From positions 226,167,415-226,231,414 of the forward strand of contig NC_081410.1 of NCBI RefSeq assembly GCF_030272615.1: a stretch of 64,000 nt of DNA. Reading direction: 5' to 3'. Of the stretch, positions 1 through 12,841 are shown piece by piece. Source of the stretch: Cryptomeria japonica (lineage: Eukaryota > Streptophyta > Pinopsida > Cupressales > Cupressaceae). The translations under genes and the position numbers were made by a program. The notes beneath the pieces are model-generated. The model was not told where the DNA came from. It made no database searches and saw nothing but the letters and a program-made list of their open reading frames with translations. How positions within the stretch are numbered: position 1 is the stretch's first letter; every line of letters starts with the position of its first letter.

Positions 1-1407
1 ATAGGTGTATGTTGAGGCCAAAGAGATCCAAATGTTCGTTACCAACCTCCATGTCTCACAAGACATATTTAGAACATTATCAAAATTGGAGCTGCTAAAG
101 GCAAGTTAAATATGTTTCACATTAATAAACTTTTTGATTTTATTATAATCTTAAATTTTGTATTTTTTTGTTTAACTTTGATTTCAACTAGGTTGTCGAG
201 ACCCATTTTGCCTCCAACAAAATTGTGTTGATATGACTTGTGAAGGTTTGTGAGGCACTTTCTAGCATGGTCATCAACCCAAATTGGTTCATATGGAGGC
301 AATTGAGCACGACAATGGCAACCAAGGTTAAGTAAATGATCTTAGATGACATTTGGTTGGATTGTGTTGAATATCTCCTTAGTTTTTGAGCCCATATAGA
401 GCATGACCTATTATACTGACATGGATAGGCCTTGTTTGGGTGAGGTATATGATGGCGTTGACTCAATGATTGAGAAGATGAAAGCCATCATAAATGCAAA
501 AGAGCAAGATCCAAAATAAACTTTCTTCAAACAACTACACATTATTATTGAAGAGAGATGGAACAAAATGATCACTCTGCTACATCTTGTTTTTTTTTTC
601 ATTGAGTCCCAAAGATTATAGTGCTGAGCTCCTTTCCGTGTCAACAAGAATTACCCCAAATAGAGATGTTGAAGTTAGTCAAGGGTACAAGGCAACACTT
701 TGTATACTTTTCATTGGTCTAACACGTGGGATGCAGTGAGAATTGAGTTCATAGATTTTGTACCTTCCAATGACTTTAGTATTGATGCTCTTCGCGACAA
801 GTATAAGGTTGATGTTCATAGTTGGTGGTACTTCTGTGGCCAATAATTCACACACCTACAACCTCTTGCAATCAAATTTTATTGCAAGTTTTATAAAAAA
901 TATTCTTTTATCTTTTATGTTTCATTATATTTAATTTATAATTTAAATTTTGTAACTTCTTAGACTCTCTAATTTTGTCTTTAGAGGTTGCTAGTTCATC
1001 TGCATGAATTGAAGCACATATTCCTTCATCCATTTAGTAAAGCACAATTGACTGCACTTAAAAAAGACGAAGGATTTGGTGTATGTGCATTCAAACTTGT
1101 GGCTTGTTAACACAAAGAAAGTGGCTGCAAGGAAGGGGACATAAGGAAGTGGAATGTTGAGCTAGAGCATATTGACTTGGATGCTTCCACTTCTCACTTT
1201 GTGACAATTGATGTTAAAGATGAGCCAACTAGCAAGCATGAGAGTGCTAGTGCTAGTGGCAGTGGCAGTGGCAGTGGCACTGTTTGTGGTTCTTCTAATA
1301 TACCAATACCTACATCATCTAATATGGATGGTGATGATGATGATTTGAAAACCCATATGACGATGGATGATTGTTGCAATTTGCCATTATTATTTTTTAA
1401 TTCTTAA
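1..1407 (+). pseudogene. hAT transposase relic (C-terminal half)
   Basis: This is a decayed hAT-superfamily transposase whose 5' part lies outside the window. Across shifting frames the plus strand reads like the plant hAT core. Around 190-300 is a segment like the FASN..L..V..AL..MV..W block. Around 420-520 is DMDRPCLGEVYDGVDSMIEK-like text. Around 740-860 is a stretch ending in a SWW-like motif. Around 1000-1120 is the C-terminal dimerisation (hAT_C) signature: a STYSFIHPF-like motif, then KTKDLVYVHSNLWLVNTKK. An insertion of about 100 bp of AT-rich sequence near 870-985 may be an intron or decay. The last open stretch, 1177-1407, has a Ser/Gly repeat tail followed by acidic residues, as many hAT proteins do at the C-terminus. 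Several stops and frameshifts make it non-functional. The family call is firm and the exact ends are not. Confidence 0.75.
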
Positions 1408-1538
1408 CATATATCATAACATTCAAGTTTGACTAATTAATATTGTAATATTTTATATTTTTTATGGTGGTTTTGTTTATTATATAATATATGATGCTAT
1501 GTGTGGTGTAGCGTGTGAGTAGTAGTTCATTATTTTTG

Positions 1539-2050
1539 CTACTGCATTCTGCTGTAGTGTGTGAGTAGTAGTAAAATGCTTAAATATGCGATGTTCCTCA
1601 TAAAATCCCAAAACTCATCATAAATGTATTCACCACCATTATCTGATCTCAAAGTCAATGTCCTTTTGTTAGATTGACTCTTCAATAAATACACCCATGT
1701 CATATGAAAACAACCATCAATGAAAAGTACAAAATACTTATTCCCTTCATATGTATAAGAATCCATATCACAAATATCACTATGAATCAATTGGAAAATT
1801 ATACTAGCCCTCAAACTCTATTGTTGCTGAAACCTTTGATGATATTGTTTCCATTATGCATGCTTAATTTTTTTTTCTTTTTTACCACATCTTTCCTTGC
1901 AAATCAGTCAAACCATGCAAATTCAAATGCCCGTACCTGAGATGACATAACTTCTGATGATCACATGATAATTCAGTCCCAAACTTTAAAATCAGACCAA
2001 ATTTTACTAAGTTCTAATCAATTTCACGGTGCTTTTTTCACACTCGCAGC
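1539..2050 (-). pseudogene. Copia-type polyprotein fragment (pre-integrase and integrase core)
   Basis: On the minus strand, from about 1960 down to 1815, the translation resembles the GAG-pre-integrase domain (LWHLRYGHLN-like, then a degenerate linker). From 1814 to 1539 it reads as the integrase catalytic core: FQLIHSDICDMDS, then KYFVLFIDGCFHMTWVYLLK, then LRSDNGGEY with the usual D..D spacing partly collapsed. Several stops are present, and flanking gag, RT and RNase H are absent. The fragment is cut on its upstream side by the giant-LTR remnant that starts near 2060. This is the Ty1/copia order (INT before RT), so the family assignment is good even though the gene is dead. Confidence 0.75.
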
Positions 2051-2190
2051 TTGTTGGTTATCTGAAAACTTAAATGTTGGAGGGATGAAGTGAAAAAGGG
2101 GCCAAAATCAGAACTCATAAATACCATCAAAACTTTGGATTTACACTCAAAGTATGGATTCTAACGTAATGTTTTTGATTTTTGCAGATT

Positions 2191-2430
2191 GTAGATGACA
2201 GCTGAGGCAGATTCATTGAGGAAACACAAATGAAGTTTCAAGCAAATAAGGATTCCCAACTTGAATCGAAGATGTCTTCAAAATGGAAGAAGGTTGGTGA
2301 TACCAACCTTGGACATATTGATCTCAGAGAATTCAAAAAGAGAATGCATGGACTCGATGGACAGTTGCCTAGGCCTATTGCCGGGAAGAATTTCAAGGCA
2401 TCAAGAAAGAAAAGTCCTCAGACTTGGTGA
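2191..2430 (+). pseudogene. Truncated remnant of the giant-LTR long ORF
   Basis: Just after the acceptor at 2187 an ATG opens MTAEADSLRKHK and stops. An overlapping frame from 2230 gives 66 codons including LESKMSSKWKKVGDTNLGHI. This matches the N-terminal block of the long ORFs elsewhere in the window (LETKIVSKWSNIGDTNLGNF in type A, SRWKEITDTNMHFL in type B). Homology fades after residue 50, and nothing of the remaining thousand codons is readable before the 3' region. Function is unknown, as for the full-length versions. It is kept because it shows that a third, older lineage carried the same gene in the same place. Confidence 0.6.
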
Positions 2431-3090
2431 AAATAGAGAAATTTTTTTTTGGACTTCTTGGGGGATTTCATCTACAATCCCAGACATATTGAAGCAATCA
2501 GGGCAACTTCTTGAAGGATTTCATCTCCTGAAGAATTAAAGACAAGCTCCCAATAAGAATCAGATGGTGACAAGAAGAGTATTCCAAACAAATTTCCATA
2601 CTTAGACAATTTCTTGACACAAATTGGAGAATTCAGAGGAATAACATCAGTCCAGTTCAAGCAAGAGGAATTTTAAAGCAATCAGGAAAGAAAATTTTAA
2701 TAACTTCAAGTCTAGACATCTACTCCAAGGGGAAACTTCCAGACCTCAAAGATTCAAATGTAAGTGAGCAGAAGAGATCAAAATCTCGAAAGGAATCCAA
2801 GATCAAAGCTAGGAAGAAGCAAGCCCAAAGGACAAAGTCGTGGCAAGGAAAGATATTCTAAGGCAAGTCTGTGGAAGAAGAACAAAGTGACCAAGGAGGA
2901 CATTCGACACGCTAAGGTGGCACCTCGTCATCGTTAACATGTCTAGGTTCAATGAACCTGACTTATCCACAAAAGCTTCTATAAGGCACACTCCACAATG
3001 CAACAACCTTCTATTTTATTATTGGTTAGCAGAAGGACAAGTGTCCCCAAATGTAATTTTCTCATTGGTCGAGAGGTAGTCAGTTGTAAC

Positions 3091-3180
3091 AAACCCTAAT
3101 TAGGGTTTGTTTTGTAATCTCGATCGTTGATTTGAAATCAATCCTGGCCATTGAATTGTAATTGAAGAGCCTATAAATTG
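3091..3180 (+). promoter_or_regulatory. LTR core promoter: telobox palindrome plus TATA
   Basis: AAACCCTAATTAGGGTTT at 3091-3108 is two inverted plant teloboxes (AAACCCTA). TATAAAT follows at 3172, about 64 bp downstream of the palindrome. The same pair with similar spacing recurs in most other members of the superfamily. As in an LTR, it sits near the 3' end of the unit and would drive transcription out of it. Transcription itself is inferred. Confidence 0.55.
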
Positions 3181-3954
3181 AGCTCGCCCCTCATTTGTAA
3201 AACATGGGAGCATGTTGCATAACATGTTTAGATAAGCAAATTGTTGCTTACGACTATCAAAGTAATAAGTAATGCATTGTTTGAATTGATGGTGATTACC
3301 TCTCTTATTTTTGGAGTTTGCATGGTTCTTATCCCTCATCATAGTTTAGATTTTATTTCATGTATGTTAGATGAATGCAAGATTTGATAAGTATTGATTT
3401 ATGGTGAATCTTCCGCTCATACTTTTGATGAACAAACGATTTTTGTTCATTGTGTAAAGTTAGTCCGAGCTTACTTTGTGGATGCTTATATTATGTCTGG
3501 ATAAATATTGTTCGATTTGATGGTAGTTATTCATGATGTGAAAATCATAAGCACACCCCTTGAAGATTGCACCCATTTTGTGTAGTTGTCCTAGAGTGGT
3601 GAAGCAAACTGTGGTTTCATCGAGTCAATACCGTCTCTTGAATTCTTAGGAATAGATTAGAACTTCTAAACCCTTATCTCCTTTTCAGTTTTCTTGAAGT
3701 CCATGATCCAAGACACAAACGATAGAGCTTCATTGTGAATTGAATGAGCCAAGCGTAAGTCCCTTTGTGTGCTACCAGCATATCACAATGCCCATTGAGC
3801 TTATCCACACGTCAAGACCTGACAAAAGAAACCTTGGAATCACCATATGATCTTCTCGCAATCTTAGCATATGTGGTGATTTTGTTCAAGAGAGGATAGA
3901 GTGTCTTTGGACATTTTATTCTATGTTCGGTGGGTAATAAAATGCACACCAACA

Positions 3955-4879
3955 AGTAGCATCAATAGGAATAGTAGGTCTATTTTTATCTTCTACTTCT
4001 TTTCACAAATAATTGAAGATAAAGTTCCTTTTAATACCCTTTTCCATTCTATGTAATGTGTGCTATTTAACTTACTTGAGTTGGTGAATAGTCATGAAAT
4101 CTAAAATGTCATTAGAAGAGTAAATTAACAAAATGAAGACACAAAAATCAAGACACCATTCAAAAATACTCAACGAACCCAGGTAATTCTCCCACAGTCC
4201 CACCTTATAACTCCCCCAAAATACATTCTGTTAAACCTGAGGCATGGAAATAGCAGCAACATTTCATATCCAAATTCTTTTCCTGTACCTTTTTTTTTTC
4301 AGCAACAAGTTGGAAAAACAAACGACACGATGATGGATGGGTGAAAAAAATAGAGATCATTATCATCAAACAAAAGCTTTTAGTCACCAGATTATCCACG
4401 CAGCACTTAGGGAATTCTTTCATCCATACAGCTAATAATGCCTTTCATCCATGAGGCTCCAATGCCACATGTACAAAATAGAGATGGTCTCCCCAAGTAC
4501 CATTTGGGCTGAGACAACTTTCCTAATCTCAACAAAAAGGATTATGGAGTTTGTGATGGATGTCCACATACCATCCCATACTCGTACAAACTTAACAAAG
4601 GTGAAAAACAAAGGCAAGAAGAAGAGTTGATTGTTCATGTTCCTTATTCTCCTAAAATACACCAAAGACAAAAATGAGGTGGATGAACTTTCAACTTCCA
4701 TCCTCACGTGCACACAAAAATAAATAATAATTGCATTATATAAAAAATAAACCTATTATCTTTGGATCGATATTCCTAATCTGGCACCTAAAGTCATATC
4801 ACATGGCAGCTACAAAGCTTCATAAGCTAGATAGTCAACTGTTCAATTGATTTCAACCGGCTAGTTAGCCACCTTTACT
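3955..4879. other. No recognisable gene
   Basis: This is AT-rich sequence of about 0.9 kb to the right of the truncated giant-LTR remnant. Short ORFs on the minus strand (4205-4713) show no motif I recognise. It may be decayed transposon sequence. I see no promoter, repeat or RNA gene here. Confidence 0.5.
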
Positions 4880-6770
4880 TCTTCAAGTATGTGTCTGATT
4901 TTAATGGTGTTTTTGATAAATTGCCCTTACTGTCACTTCTCTGGAGGTGCATGCATTGTTTATATATTAGCTAGAATCAAAGACTCCATTTTTCTTATAT
5001 CCTTTTTAGGTTCAGCTATTTTTGCCTTCCAATTCCCCTTCCAAAAAGCTCAAGCCTCTACAACATTATTTGAAGTACTTCCCATTCTTGACATGAACCA
5101 AGCAGGGAAAGCTGACATCTTTTTATCTCTATTAGTATTAATGATTAATCCATCCTTGGGAGGAGGTTCTCACCTTGGTGGCGTTCTCTTCTTATCACTT
5201 ACCCTTTGACTACAGGGGGCTCCTCAGTTAAAAAATGGTAAAAAATTTACCATTCTTTCTGATGAGGGTCTCCTAGCACTCTGCCTTGGCTGAACATAGC
5301 TCTACCACCAATTTTATGATTGTCCTTCAAACAGACCAGACCTCCATCATGGCATTCTGAAAGATTCTTATGTTCCGTTTCAGCCAAATCTACCAAACAA
5401 CAACCCTTAAGCATATAACATAGGTCATACTTGGCCCCTAAGCATTACAAGTTGATTTTGAAATGGCCTCAGTAAATTTAAAGTTGATTGGAATCCTTCT
5501 TTCTTGATACTAAAGGTCTCAAATACCTGTTTCCATATCTGAATGGCATTAGTCTATTTGATGAATTGTGCTTTGATTTTTCTTCTCATAACCATAGCTG
5601 ACAAATCAAACCCTGAACTTCCCTTTTTTGAAGATTGTTGAAGGTTATCATTTTTTTACCATTCTAGAGAACTAATCTCAGATTTCAGGGAGGTTTCTCT
5701 TCCATTTGGAGGATGTATCTGTAACTCTTCCTTACAAAATACTCAATCCATCGTTGGCCCATGCCAGTACATCTTCTTCATTTTCCTCCCTACCCTTTTT
5801 ATTTGCTAGAAATCTTCTCAGATACTGCCATAGGGGCTCTTCATCCTCCAAACCTGTTCTGTTATGTAAAGTCCGTTTTGTCTGGTACCAATCATTATGG
5901 TATATGACCTTCATATAGCTATTGACAGTTATCTATCCCTTCTCCAAACATTTCTCCACAAGCAGTCTAAGGGAAGTAAATTAGGTGATCAAGGCCTGTT
6001 GCTTGCAACAGGAATTACACCCAAAATTCTGTTTTATATCCATCCCCCAAAATTTAAGCTCTTTTGCACCACCTTGGTACCCCCTCTGAAGGCAGAAGGG
6101 ATGGAAGAGCTCTGCCAAACGCAACCAGATCTATGTTTTGGCATTTTCCCATAATTTAGAAGGTTCTTGGCATTATCAACAAAAAGGCTTACAGAAAAAA
6201 GATTCATTACCAATTAGTGCTTTTCTCAGTCCCAGGACCCCATACTCTTTTGGGCAGCAGATTCTGTCCTAGTCAAGAAGATTCCACCTTCTTTGCCAGA
6301 GGCCATCAACCTAGAGGAATTTCTTATGAATTGTGTCCATGTTCTTCAGGACTGCTTTTGGAGTGGGAATGACTGAAAAAAAGTTAATGAAAATAACCTC
6401 GAGTACAATTATGATGAGGGAAACTTTCCTTGCCAGGGACAGCTACATATTCATCTAGTTGTTCAACCTCATTCAAGCTTGTCCAACAGCTCACTTTAGT
6501 CCTCTTTTTTAAGGGTAAAAGATCTGCATGAATTCCAAGATATTTCATTTGAAGGGATCCCAGATTGAATCCTCAAACCTGAAGAATTCAATGCTGAATG
6601 TACTTATCTCTATTGAAGAACATTGCCTGGGACTTTTGTTCATTTAGGATCTGACCTGAGGCTCTCTCATGCTTATTGAGGCATTAGGTCCAAGTGCTTT
6701 AACTTTAGGCATACCAATGACCAATTTTTCCAATCCCACCCATGCTACTATTCTCATCAGCAATCTGTTT
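4880..6770 (-). pseudogene. LINE (non-LTR retrotransposon) ORF2 relic, C-terminal part
   Basis: Read on the minus strand from about 6770 down, broken frames give the thumb and C-terminal region of a plant L1-type reverse transcriptase. It includes a KSQAMFFN-like motif followed by KYLGI, then a W..R..LLDWDRICCPK..G.LGLR-like block near 6200-6290 that matches the conserved KWALVSWDKVC..K..GGLGLR segment. Further down, 6150-5732 fits the region linking RT to the zf-RVT domain. Stops and frameshifts are frequent, and the catalytic YADD part is not visible. The portion from 5700 to 4880 is weakly consistent with a zf-RVT-like continuation and may be something else. It is dead and its ends are approximate. 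Confidence 0.55.
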
Positions 6771-6779
6771 TAATAACTA

Positions 6780-8132
6780 TTCATGGTTTGTGGGATGAAG
6801 TTGAGAATTCATCCAATCTTTTAGTATAGCTTTCCTCATGAGCAGAAAACAATTTGGTAGAAAAAATATATGGCTTGAGCTTGTATATGTACCATTGATG
6901 TAAGTGTCTTTCCTTCTTTGTTGCTGAGTTAGTTTATTAAATTTGAGATTGTTGCCATGTAATGCCTCGCCAAAGAACCCTCGAGGAAACAAGCCAAAAG
7001 GAACATGGAATAATTTTTTTTTGAAACTATTCTAGAGAGTCAGAGACAACAACTAACACACCAAAGGTAGGACACAACATGTGGCACTTGCACCACAACA
7101 TGCACACAAGTGTTGCAAGAGACACTGACAACAAGGAAGAGAACCACAAGACAAATTGAACATGGCAAAGTAGAGAGTCTCCAGTGAAAGACTAAGCAAT
7201 CGTGTGACAACTCATCATGATTGACTTGAGAGAGAGGGTGACACCTTGACGATGACTAGGTATGAACCCACAATCGTGTTCTCTTGCAACACAACACAAA
7301 GAAAGTATGAGGGGATCATCCACCTCGAATCCACATAAGAATAGGCTAACCAACTCAAGCCCAAACAACTACGACCCAAACAGGAGCTCACTAGCTCAAA
7401 CTATTGACTTACGACATCCCATCACAACTCAACTACACACAAGTAGAAGACTTAGGCTCCAAAATGCCAATGGACCAATGAGGAAGGCTTGGAACATCTT
7501 AGGAAGGACCGATAAGGGGTCTCAACCATTACAAGACTTCACAAGACAATACAAGAGATCACTTGATAAACTAGGCCATCTCCTCAGTCCTAAGTGCGAT
7601 GATCGACCTCTTGCAGCCAAAGACACGAAAACAAAGCAAACAACAACAAAATTAAACACTGACAACATCCAAGGACCACCTTAGAGGTTCCCTCGACTTT
7701 CCAAGACTTGATGGGCAACTTCCGAGGACGAGACACCCCCTTTTGTGGCCTTGAAAAGCCCATCAACAAACAATTGAGGATATTGGCACCCCAAGTGGAC
7801 TTGGGTGCCCAATTGGGACACTACTACGCCAAAGGAATACTAGTGTGACATGTTGGTATCCTCTAGGTGTGCTGAAAACACCAAGAGTCGGGGAAGGAAA
7901 AAGAAGAGATGCCATCGATGCATGAAAGCAGAGGAAGGGGAGATATGTAATAACCTCACCCACCTCAAAAACTCCAGCCCTAAGGAAGGACAAGCACAAA
8001 AGCTTCATAAGGATGCTACAAGACTACAAAAGACGTCCCAAATGGGCTCAAACGAAATTGGAAACATAGCAACACATTATGAAACAACAAAGAAAGGCAC
8101 TAAAAGCCAAGACAACAACATGAGGGGTATAC
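6780..8132. other. No recognisable gene; unassigned decayed sequence
   Basis: There is about 1.35 kb between the LINE relic and the first complete giant-LTR element. An open frame of 140 codons at 7262-7684 (plus) is rich in Asn, Thr, Ser and Gln and shows no domain. An A/C-rich, repetitive base composition explains its openness better than selection does. Frames at 7763-8008 and 7850-8143 overlap on opposite strands, and the latter runs into the element boundary, so neither is credible. This sequence is the target into which 8138-15981 inserted. Confidence 0.45.
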
Positions 8133-9007
8133 AACACTGTTGATGTGTATTTTGTACACAGCCAAACACAGAATAAAATACCCAAATGGTACCTTACCCT
8201 CTCTTGATTAAAGCCTCTGAATGCTGAAGATATCGTGAAAAAGGATCATTTAGGATGACTTCAAGGTTCTTCGTTGTAGGATCTCTACGTGTGGATAAGC
8301 ACCAGTGGTCGTTGTATATGCTGTTTCTTCAAGGGGCCTTACGTACTTTCTGAGAAAGCTTGTCCATATTACTCTCTTTTGACTGTAGGAACAGGATTCT
8401 CCTAATACTAACAGATTTTCAAAAAACAGCAAAAGATAAGGGTTTCAAGGGGTGAATATTAATCTAATCCTAAGAATGACTCAATGTAGGCTAGACTTGG
8501 TAAGATTGTACCAATTTTAGTATTGCCAAGCAATTACAACTCTACTGGAATTGATGCGATCTTCTAAGGTGATTCAGTGATTTTCAAATCATCAAGGATA
8601 TAGATACTATCATAGAGATACATATCAATATTTCAACAATGATTGAATATTTAAGCAATCTCAATATTTCCAGTTGACCACACAAGGCGTCCTTACAATC
8701 AGTAAGAAGCTAGTGGTTTGGAACGTGAATCTCACCAAAGATCAAGCACAACACTTAGTCCTTCAAACTTAAACTCAAATACTACTTCAACTGAGAATGA
8801 TTCAAGAAGATAAACAATCATGAAGATAGCCACAAGTATTGCAATAAAACACCATAACTTCAATATTTTATTTATCTCAAAGCCAAATAGACAACAATTG
8901 TTCAAAATTCTTTCTTCACTACTCAATCTTGCTACACAATAACTTTTTTCTCTAAGCTCTCTCTCTTCTCTAACTTCTAACTATTATCAAAATGAAAATG
9001 AGTGAGG

Positions 9008-9098
9008 GTATATATAGCATCCTCAAATACAATGAATGGCCCAGATCGAAAGAAGATCAATGGCTGAGATTTTGACACCTAAACCCTAATTAGGGTTT
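9008..9098 (-). promoter_or_regulatory. LTR core promoter of copy A1
   Basis: The telobox palindrome AAACCCTAATTAGGGTTT is at 9081-9098. On the minus strand a TATA box (GCTATATATACCC) lies at about 9018-9008. It lies about 110 bp beyond the stop of the long ORF in element orientation and about 0.87 kb before the 3' end of the element. Confidence 0.6.
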
Positions 9099-9210
9099 GT
9101 TACAAAAAGGTCCCCATTTAGATGAACATTATTAAATGCATAGCCAAATATTTAATTGGCACAAATATTGAGGAAACATAGACCAATAGGAATTAAGCTG
9201 CCACATCACC

Positions 9211-12200
9211 CTATAACAACTTTTCATCTAGAATTTTGTTCCCTTTCCTAAGCTCCTTTTTAGCATATCCAACGAATCTGGACACAATTCCCTCAATCTC
9301 AACAATGGGAATCTCAGGAAGATTCTTCATTCGTTCTTCCAAGTGAAGGACTTGATCAAAAGCAGTGAGAAGAGCTGTCTCCCATCCAGGTTCAAGTTCT
9401 TTAATCTTCTCAATCAGGAACATGGTAGTGAACATCAGATCTTGTTGCTCATCTGTGATGACGTTCTCCTCTTTGCAAAAGATGACCTTGACCCTCTCCT
9501 CCAACTCTTGGATGTCCACATCTGTCTCAAACTCGATCCGCCTGCCAAGAATGGTACACAACACTTCGAACACCCTATCTTGAATTGGATGGATGACACC
9601 TTCAACTTGATTGCATTTGGTGTTGATGTCTTCAAAAAGGACCTCTTTCATCTGGAGCAGAGCTGACCACTGTAGGAGGTTATGGGTTCCTCCATCCATT
9701 ATCTTTTCTTGTGCCAGGATCCGTCTTGGTGTTTGCCTTATCACTTGTAGGATAGGAATGATAACATCTCTAGTGTGAGTGAAAGTGGCTACAATTATCA
9801 TTAGATTATGGATAACCTCAAGGACCTAGATAGCTCGATGAACTATCTTCATCATTCTTGTTGCAAATTCAACGGCTACCATGTGGGATTTATCAATCCA
9901 AGAGCTCATAAGTTGAACCAAGCTCTTGACCCTTTCTGCCTCGCCAACCGATTCAAGAGGGAGTGCTTGTAAAGGAGATACTGCTGGATCCTGATGTCTC
10001 AAGGGCTGATTGAGATGACTAAAATAGCCTCTCCATGCACTGACCTCTCTCTCAAGCCTCCTATTCTTTTCCATTTATTTATTAAGTTTGTCTTTAAGTG
10101 CTTCAAATGAATCGGTTGCCTCTTCCATCGCTTGTTCGGTGGTAAGTGGACCAAGCTCAAATGTTTCTAAGTCATACTCATCTGCAAGAATTTCACCCTC
10201 ATATTTGTCCATTGCTGGCGTAGCTACTTGCAATTTCCTGGATCCTGTCTCATCTCGAATTACCTTGGACATTTTTGTGGCCTTCCTCTTTTCTAACACC
10301 TCTTGAGAACTCCCTATAAGGCTTTCTAAATCAAATACATCTTCTTCCTCTTCAACCACAACTACCCTTGTCAGTCTCTCTTTTAACCAATCTGGAATGG
10401 CGGATCTTGTTTACTTTACTTGTATTTCTTTAAGCAGCGGTCCATCCTCTCGGAAAGGAGATGTCGCTTCATCATCATTCTTCTCTTCATGTAGCTCATT
10501 AGCATCAACTTGGGGAGATTGACTCGACGACTGCTGAGGTGTCTGTCCCTTTTCTTGCTTGTCATTTTGTACCATGGATTCCATAGACTCATCAATTTCA
10601 TGTACCATCCTCTCCTGATCTTCTCCTTGACTTGCCTTCTTTTCATGTCGAGAAGATGTGCTTGATGGGTGACCAAGATTGGCTCCTTGCTTCTTCTTGG
10701 AAGGTTCCCTTTTCTCAGGTCTTTCTTTCCTCTTTGCACCTCTGGGATGAGAAGTGTTCTCACTCACGCTAGCTTCTCCTTCTTCTGGTCTTGCCTCCAA
10801 AGTAAAAGTCATTGATACATTCTGCTCTTTCAACTTCTGATGCTGTACATCCACCCATCTGTGAGTGCATGATAAAACAGGAGCCATCAAAGCTCTCAAG
10901 TCGAAAACCTCGGGCTCATTCCAATCTATCTTCACTCCTTTGTCTTCTTTCTCGTAAGATGACTGGAGGTATCTACCATTATCTTGGGCCTGATCAGCTA
11001 CTCTATAAACTTTGCATTTCCTGATGAGATCTAAGGATAGCCGGGAATGCATCTTTCTCTTAACTTCTAAATCACTTGGGAGATTCATCCAAAAGTCTTC
11101 TACCTGAAACTCATGCTTGTACTTCCTGCCGACTGTCTCCTCCATATAACCATGAGGATCAAAATTCTCCCGCGAGGCAAAGGATGAGAATGAGTATAAA
11201 GATAATTTCTTCTCTGCATCCTCCGAGGCCTGAGTGTTAGGACACACCTCAACTGAATTCCCCAATATGATGGGCACGAGAATTCCATTTCCATGCTTGT
11301 GTCTGGATGCCTTCGCATAAGCTGCCAACTGTCTAGTCACCTCAAGTAGCACTATCTTGGCTGTTGGATATCTTGGCAACATGTAGGGAGGTGAAGGACA
11401 CCCTTGAATTCTGATGTATGTGAACTTTTGAAACTGGATGAACCATGCACCATACTTCTTCATAAGGTCTTGTGCATCCAGAGACAGACGATTGTGAATC
11501 CCACCTTGCAATATCTTGGTAATGTTCATCGTGAATGTGCCATTGACTAACTTGTAGTCACTTCTAGGCGGATGATGCAGATGAACATAAGAATCACAAA
11601 CCCTTATTTCTCCGGGTCCTCTTCCGATCACTCCTCTGTGAGGTAGTCCTGCATACTCGAAACTTCTGATTAAAGCATATATAACATATGAGCTCATGTG
11701 GAATGATTTGGTGGGTCTTAGCCTTCTTAACTGCACGTCCAAACAATTGCTAATAATTCTAGCCCAATGAAGCATTCCTTTTCCTTGGACTATCACCTGA
11801 ATGAAGAAGAACATCCACTTTTCGAAGAAGAAGGCTTGAGGGGCCCCTGTAACTCGATTGAGCAAAGTTATCAAATCTCTGTACTCCTCCTGGAAGTCGA
11901 TCCTATGCGGTGTATTGGGAATCTTGTTCAGGCGAGGCCAACTTTTGAGCAACCAATTCTTATTGATGAGATTCAGACAAGTATCGGGATCATCTTCATA
12001 GATTGACCTGGCTCCTTCTAAGCTTTTGTAAATCATATCTTTATGGTTTGGAAGATGAAGAGCTTTGCTTATGGCATCCTCTGAAAGGTAAGCTAAGATG
12101 TTCCCTTCCTTGGATACGATCGTCCTTGATTGTGAGTCATAATGGCGGGCACACTCGATCATCAGCTCATGACATTTGATGGCGGGAGGGAAACCTGCAG

Positions 12201-12417
12201 CCTTGATGATGCCACTTTCAATTATCTTCTTCGCAACAGATGATGGCTTGCCAATGTAGGGGACCTCTCGAAACTTCTTCACATTGAAGTTTCCTAAGTT
12301 GGTGTCTCCGATATTACTCCATTTGGACACGATCTTGGTCTCCAATTCGTCATTCCTTTGATCTTCTTTGATGAGAGCCGGGCGACTAGTAGATACTCCG
12401 GCCTTTGGAGTCGCCAT
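9211..12417 (-). pseudogene. Type-A long ORF, unknown function, three nonsense mutations
   Basis: One frame runs for about 1,069 codons from the ATG at 12417 (MATPKAGVSTS) to the stop at 9211, interrupted only by TAA near 10408, TAA near 10075 and TAG at 9826. The other copy, at 52419-55628, has sense codons at all three sites (GAA, GAA, CAG). The N-terminal half (residues ~20-400) is globular, with KWSNIGDTNLGNF, AGFPPAIKCHELMIECARHY, AYLSEDAI, QEEYRDLITLLNRVTGAPQ, GGIHNRLS and LPRYPT blocks shared with type B. Residues ~560-640 are Lys/Glu/Ser-rich, with KRKERPEKREPSKKK resembling a nuclear localisation signal. The C-terminal third is helical and acidic with a likely coiled coil near FEALKDK..EKNRRLERE. 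There is no RT, protease, integrase or zinc knuckle. The overall style recalls plant transposon-associated proteins of unknown role, but I cannot name a family. Confidence 0.75.
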
Positions 12418-12425
12418 CTTGACAC

Positions 12426-12599
12426 CGACACAACATTTCAAAATTAGTCCTTGAGCATTAAAGGGTAGAAAAGAAGACTCAAAAGGAGGATCTAAGATAT
12501 TAATTAGGAAATTTCATGATGAATCTAGAATTATCATTTCCTAATTAACTAATCAACACTTAGAGGATATTAAGATAATTTTGCCATACCTCCCCTTGA
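12426..12599 (-). other. Leader intron of the type-A gene in copy A1
   Basis: The donor is GGGGAG|GTATGG, with the intron starting at 12599 on the minus strand. The corresponding acceptor position reads TGTTGTGTCG, where copy A2 has TGTTGTGTAG and related members have TAG or CAG. The acceptor of this copy therefore seems destroyed by an A-to-C change at 12427. The ATG follows eight bases later at 12417. Splicing is inferred from the consensus and from conservation of the arrangement between subfamilies. Confidence 0.5.
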
Positions 12600-12841
12600 G
12601 TACTCAAAAAAAACTTGACAATGATGAAAGAAAACTAGACTTTGATAGACAAGGCCTAGATTATAGTCCTCCCTTGGATGGATTGCGCCTCCTCTAACTT
12701 TAAAAGAATAAATTCCACCTTCCTTAGTGTCCACACTTAGTAGAAATTCGCCTCAAACATGCTATAGTTCGCTCCTCAAATTCGCACTTCAACTTCGCAT
12801 TGAAGAAGGGATGAATGAATGATTAAAATTTGAACAAAGCA

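Larger units (their letters stand above)
2060..3954 (+). mobile_element. Giant-LTR superfamily remnant, 5'-truncated
   Basis: The 3' end is typical of the superfamily: a telobox palindrome at 3091-3108, TATA at 3172, then about 780 bp ending ..CACACCAACA at 3954. Upstream is a splice acceptor (TTTTTGCAG ending at 2187) and an ORF remnant related to the long ORF of the intact members. The canonical 5' terminus TGTTGTGAC and its hairpin are not found. The five bases after the 3' end (AGTAG) have no partner at the left edge, so the copy is truncated or eroded. It lies against a Copia fragment on the left. Confidence 0.7.

Noticed and set aside
7262-7684. 140-codon open frame on the plus strand
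   Set aside because: It is Asn/Thr/Ser/Gln-rich with no motif, and lies in A/C-biased DNA where stops are scarce. There is no sign of a gene around it.
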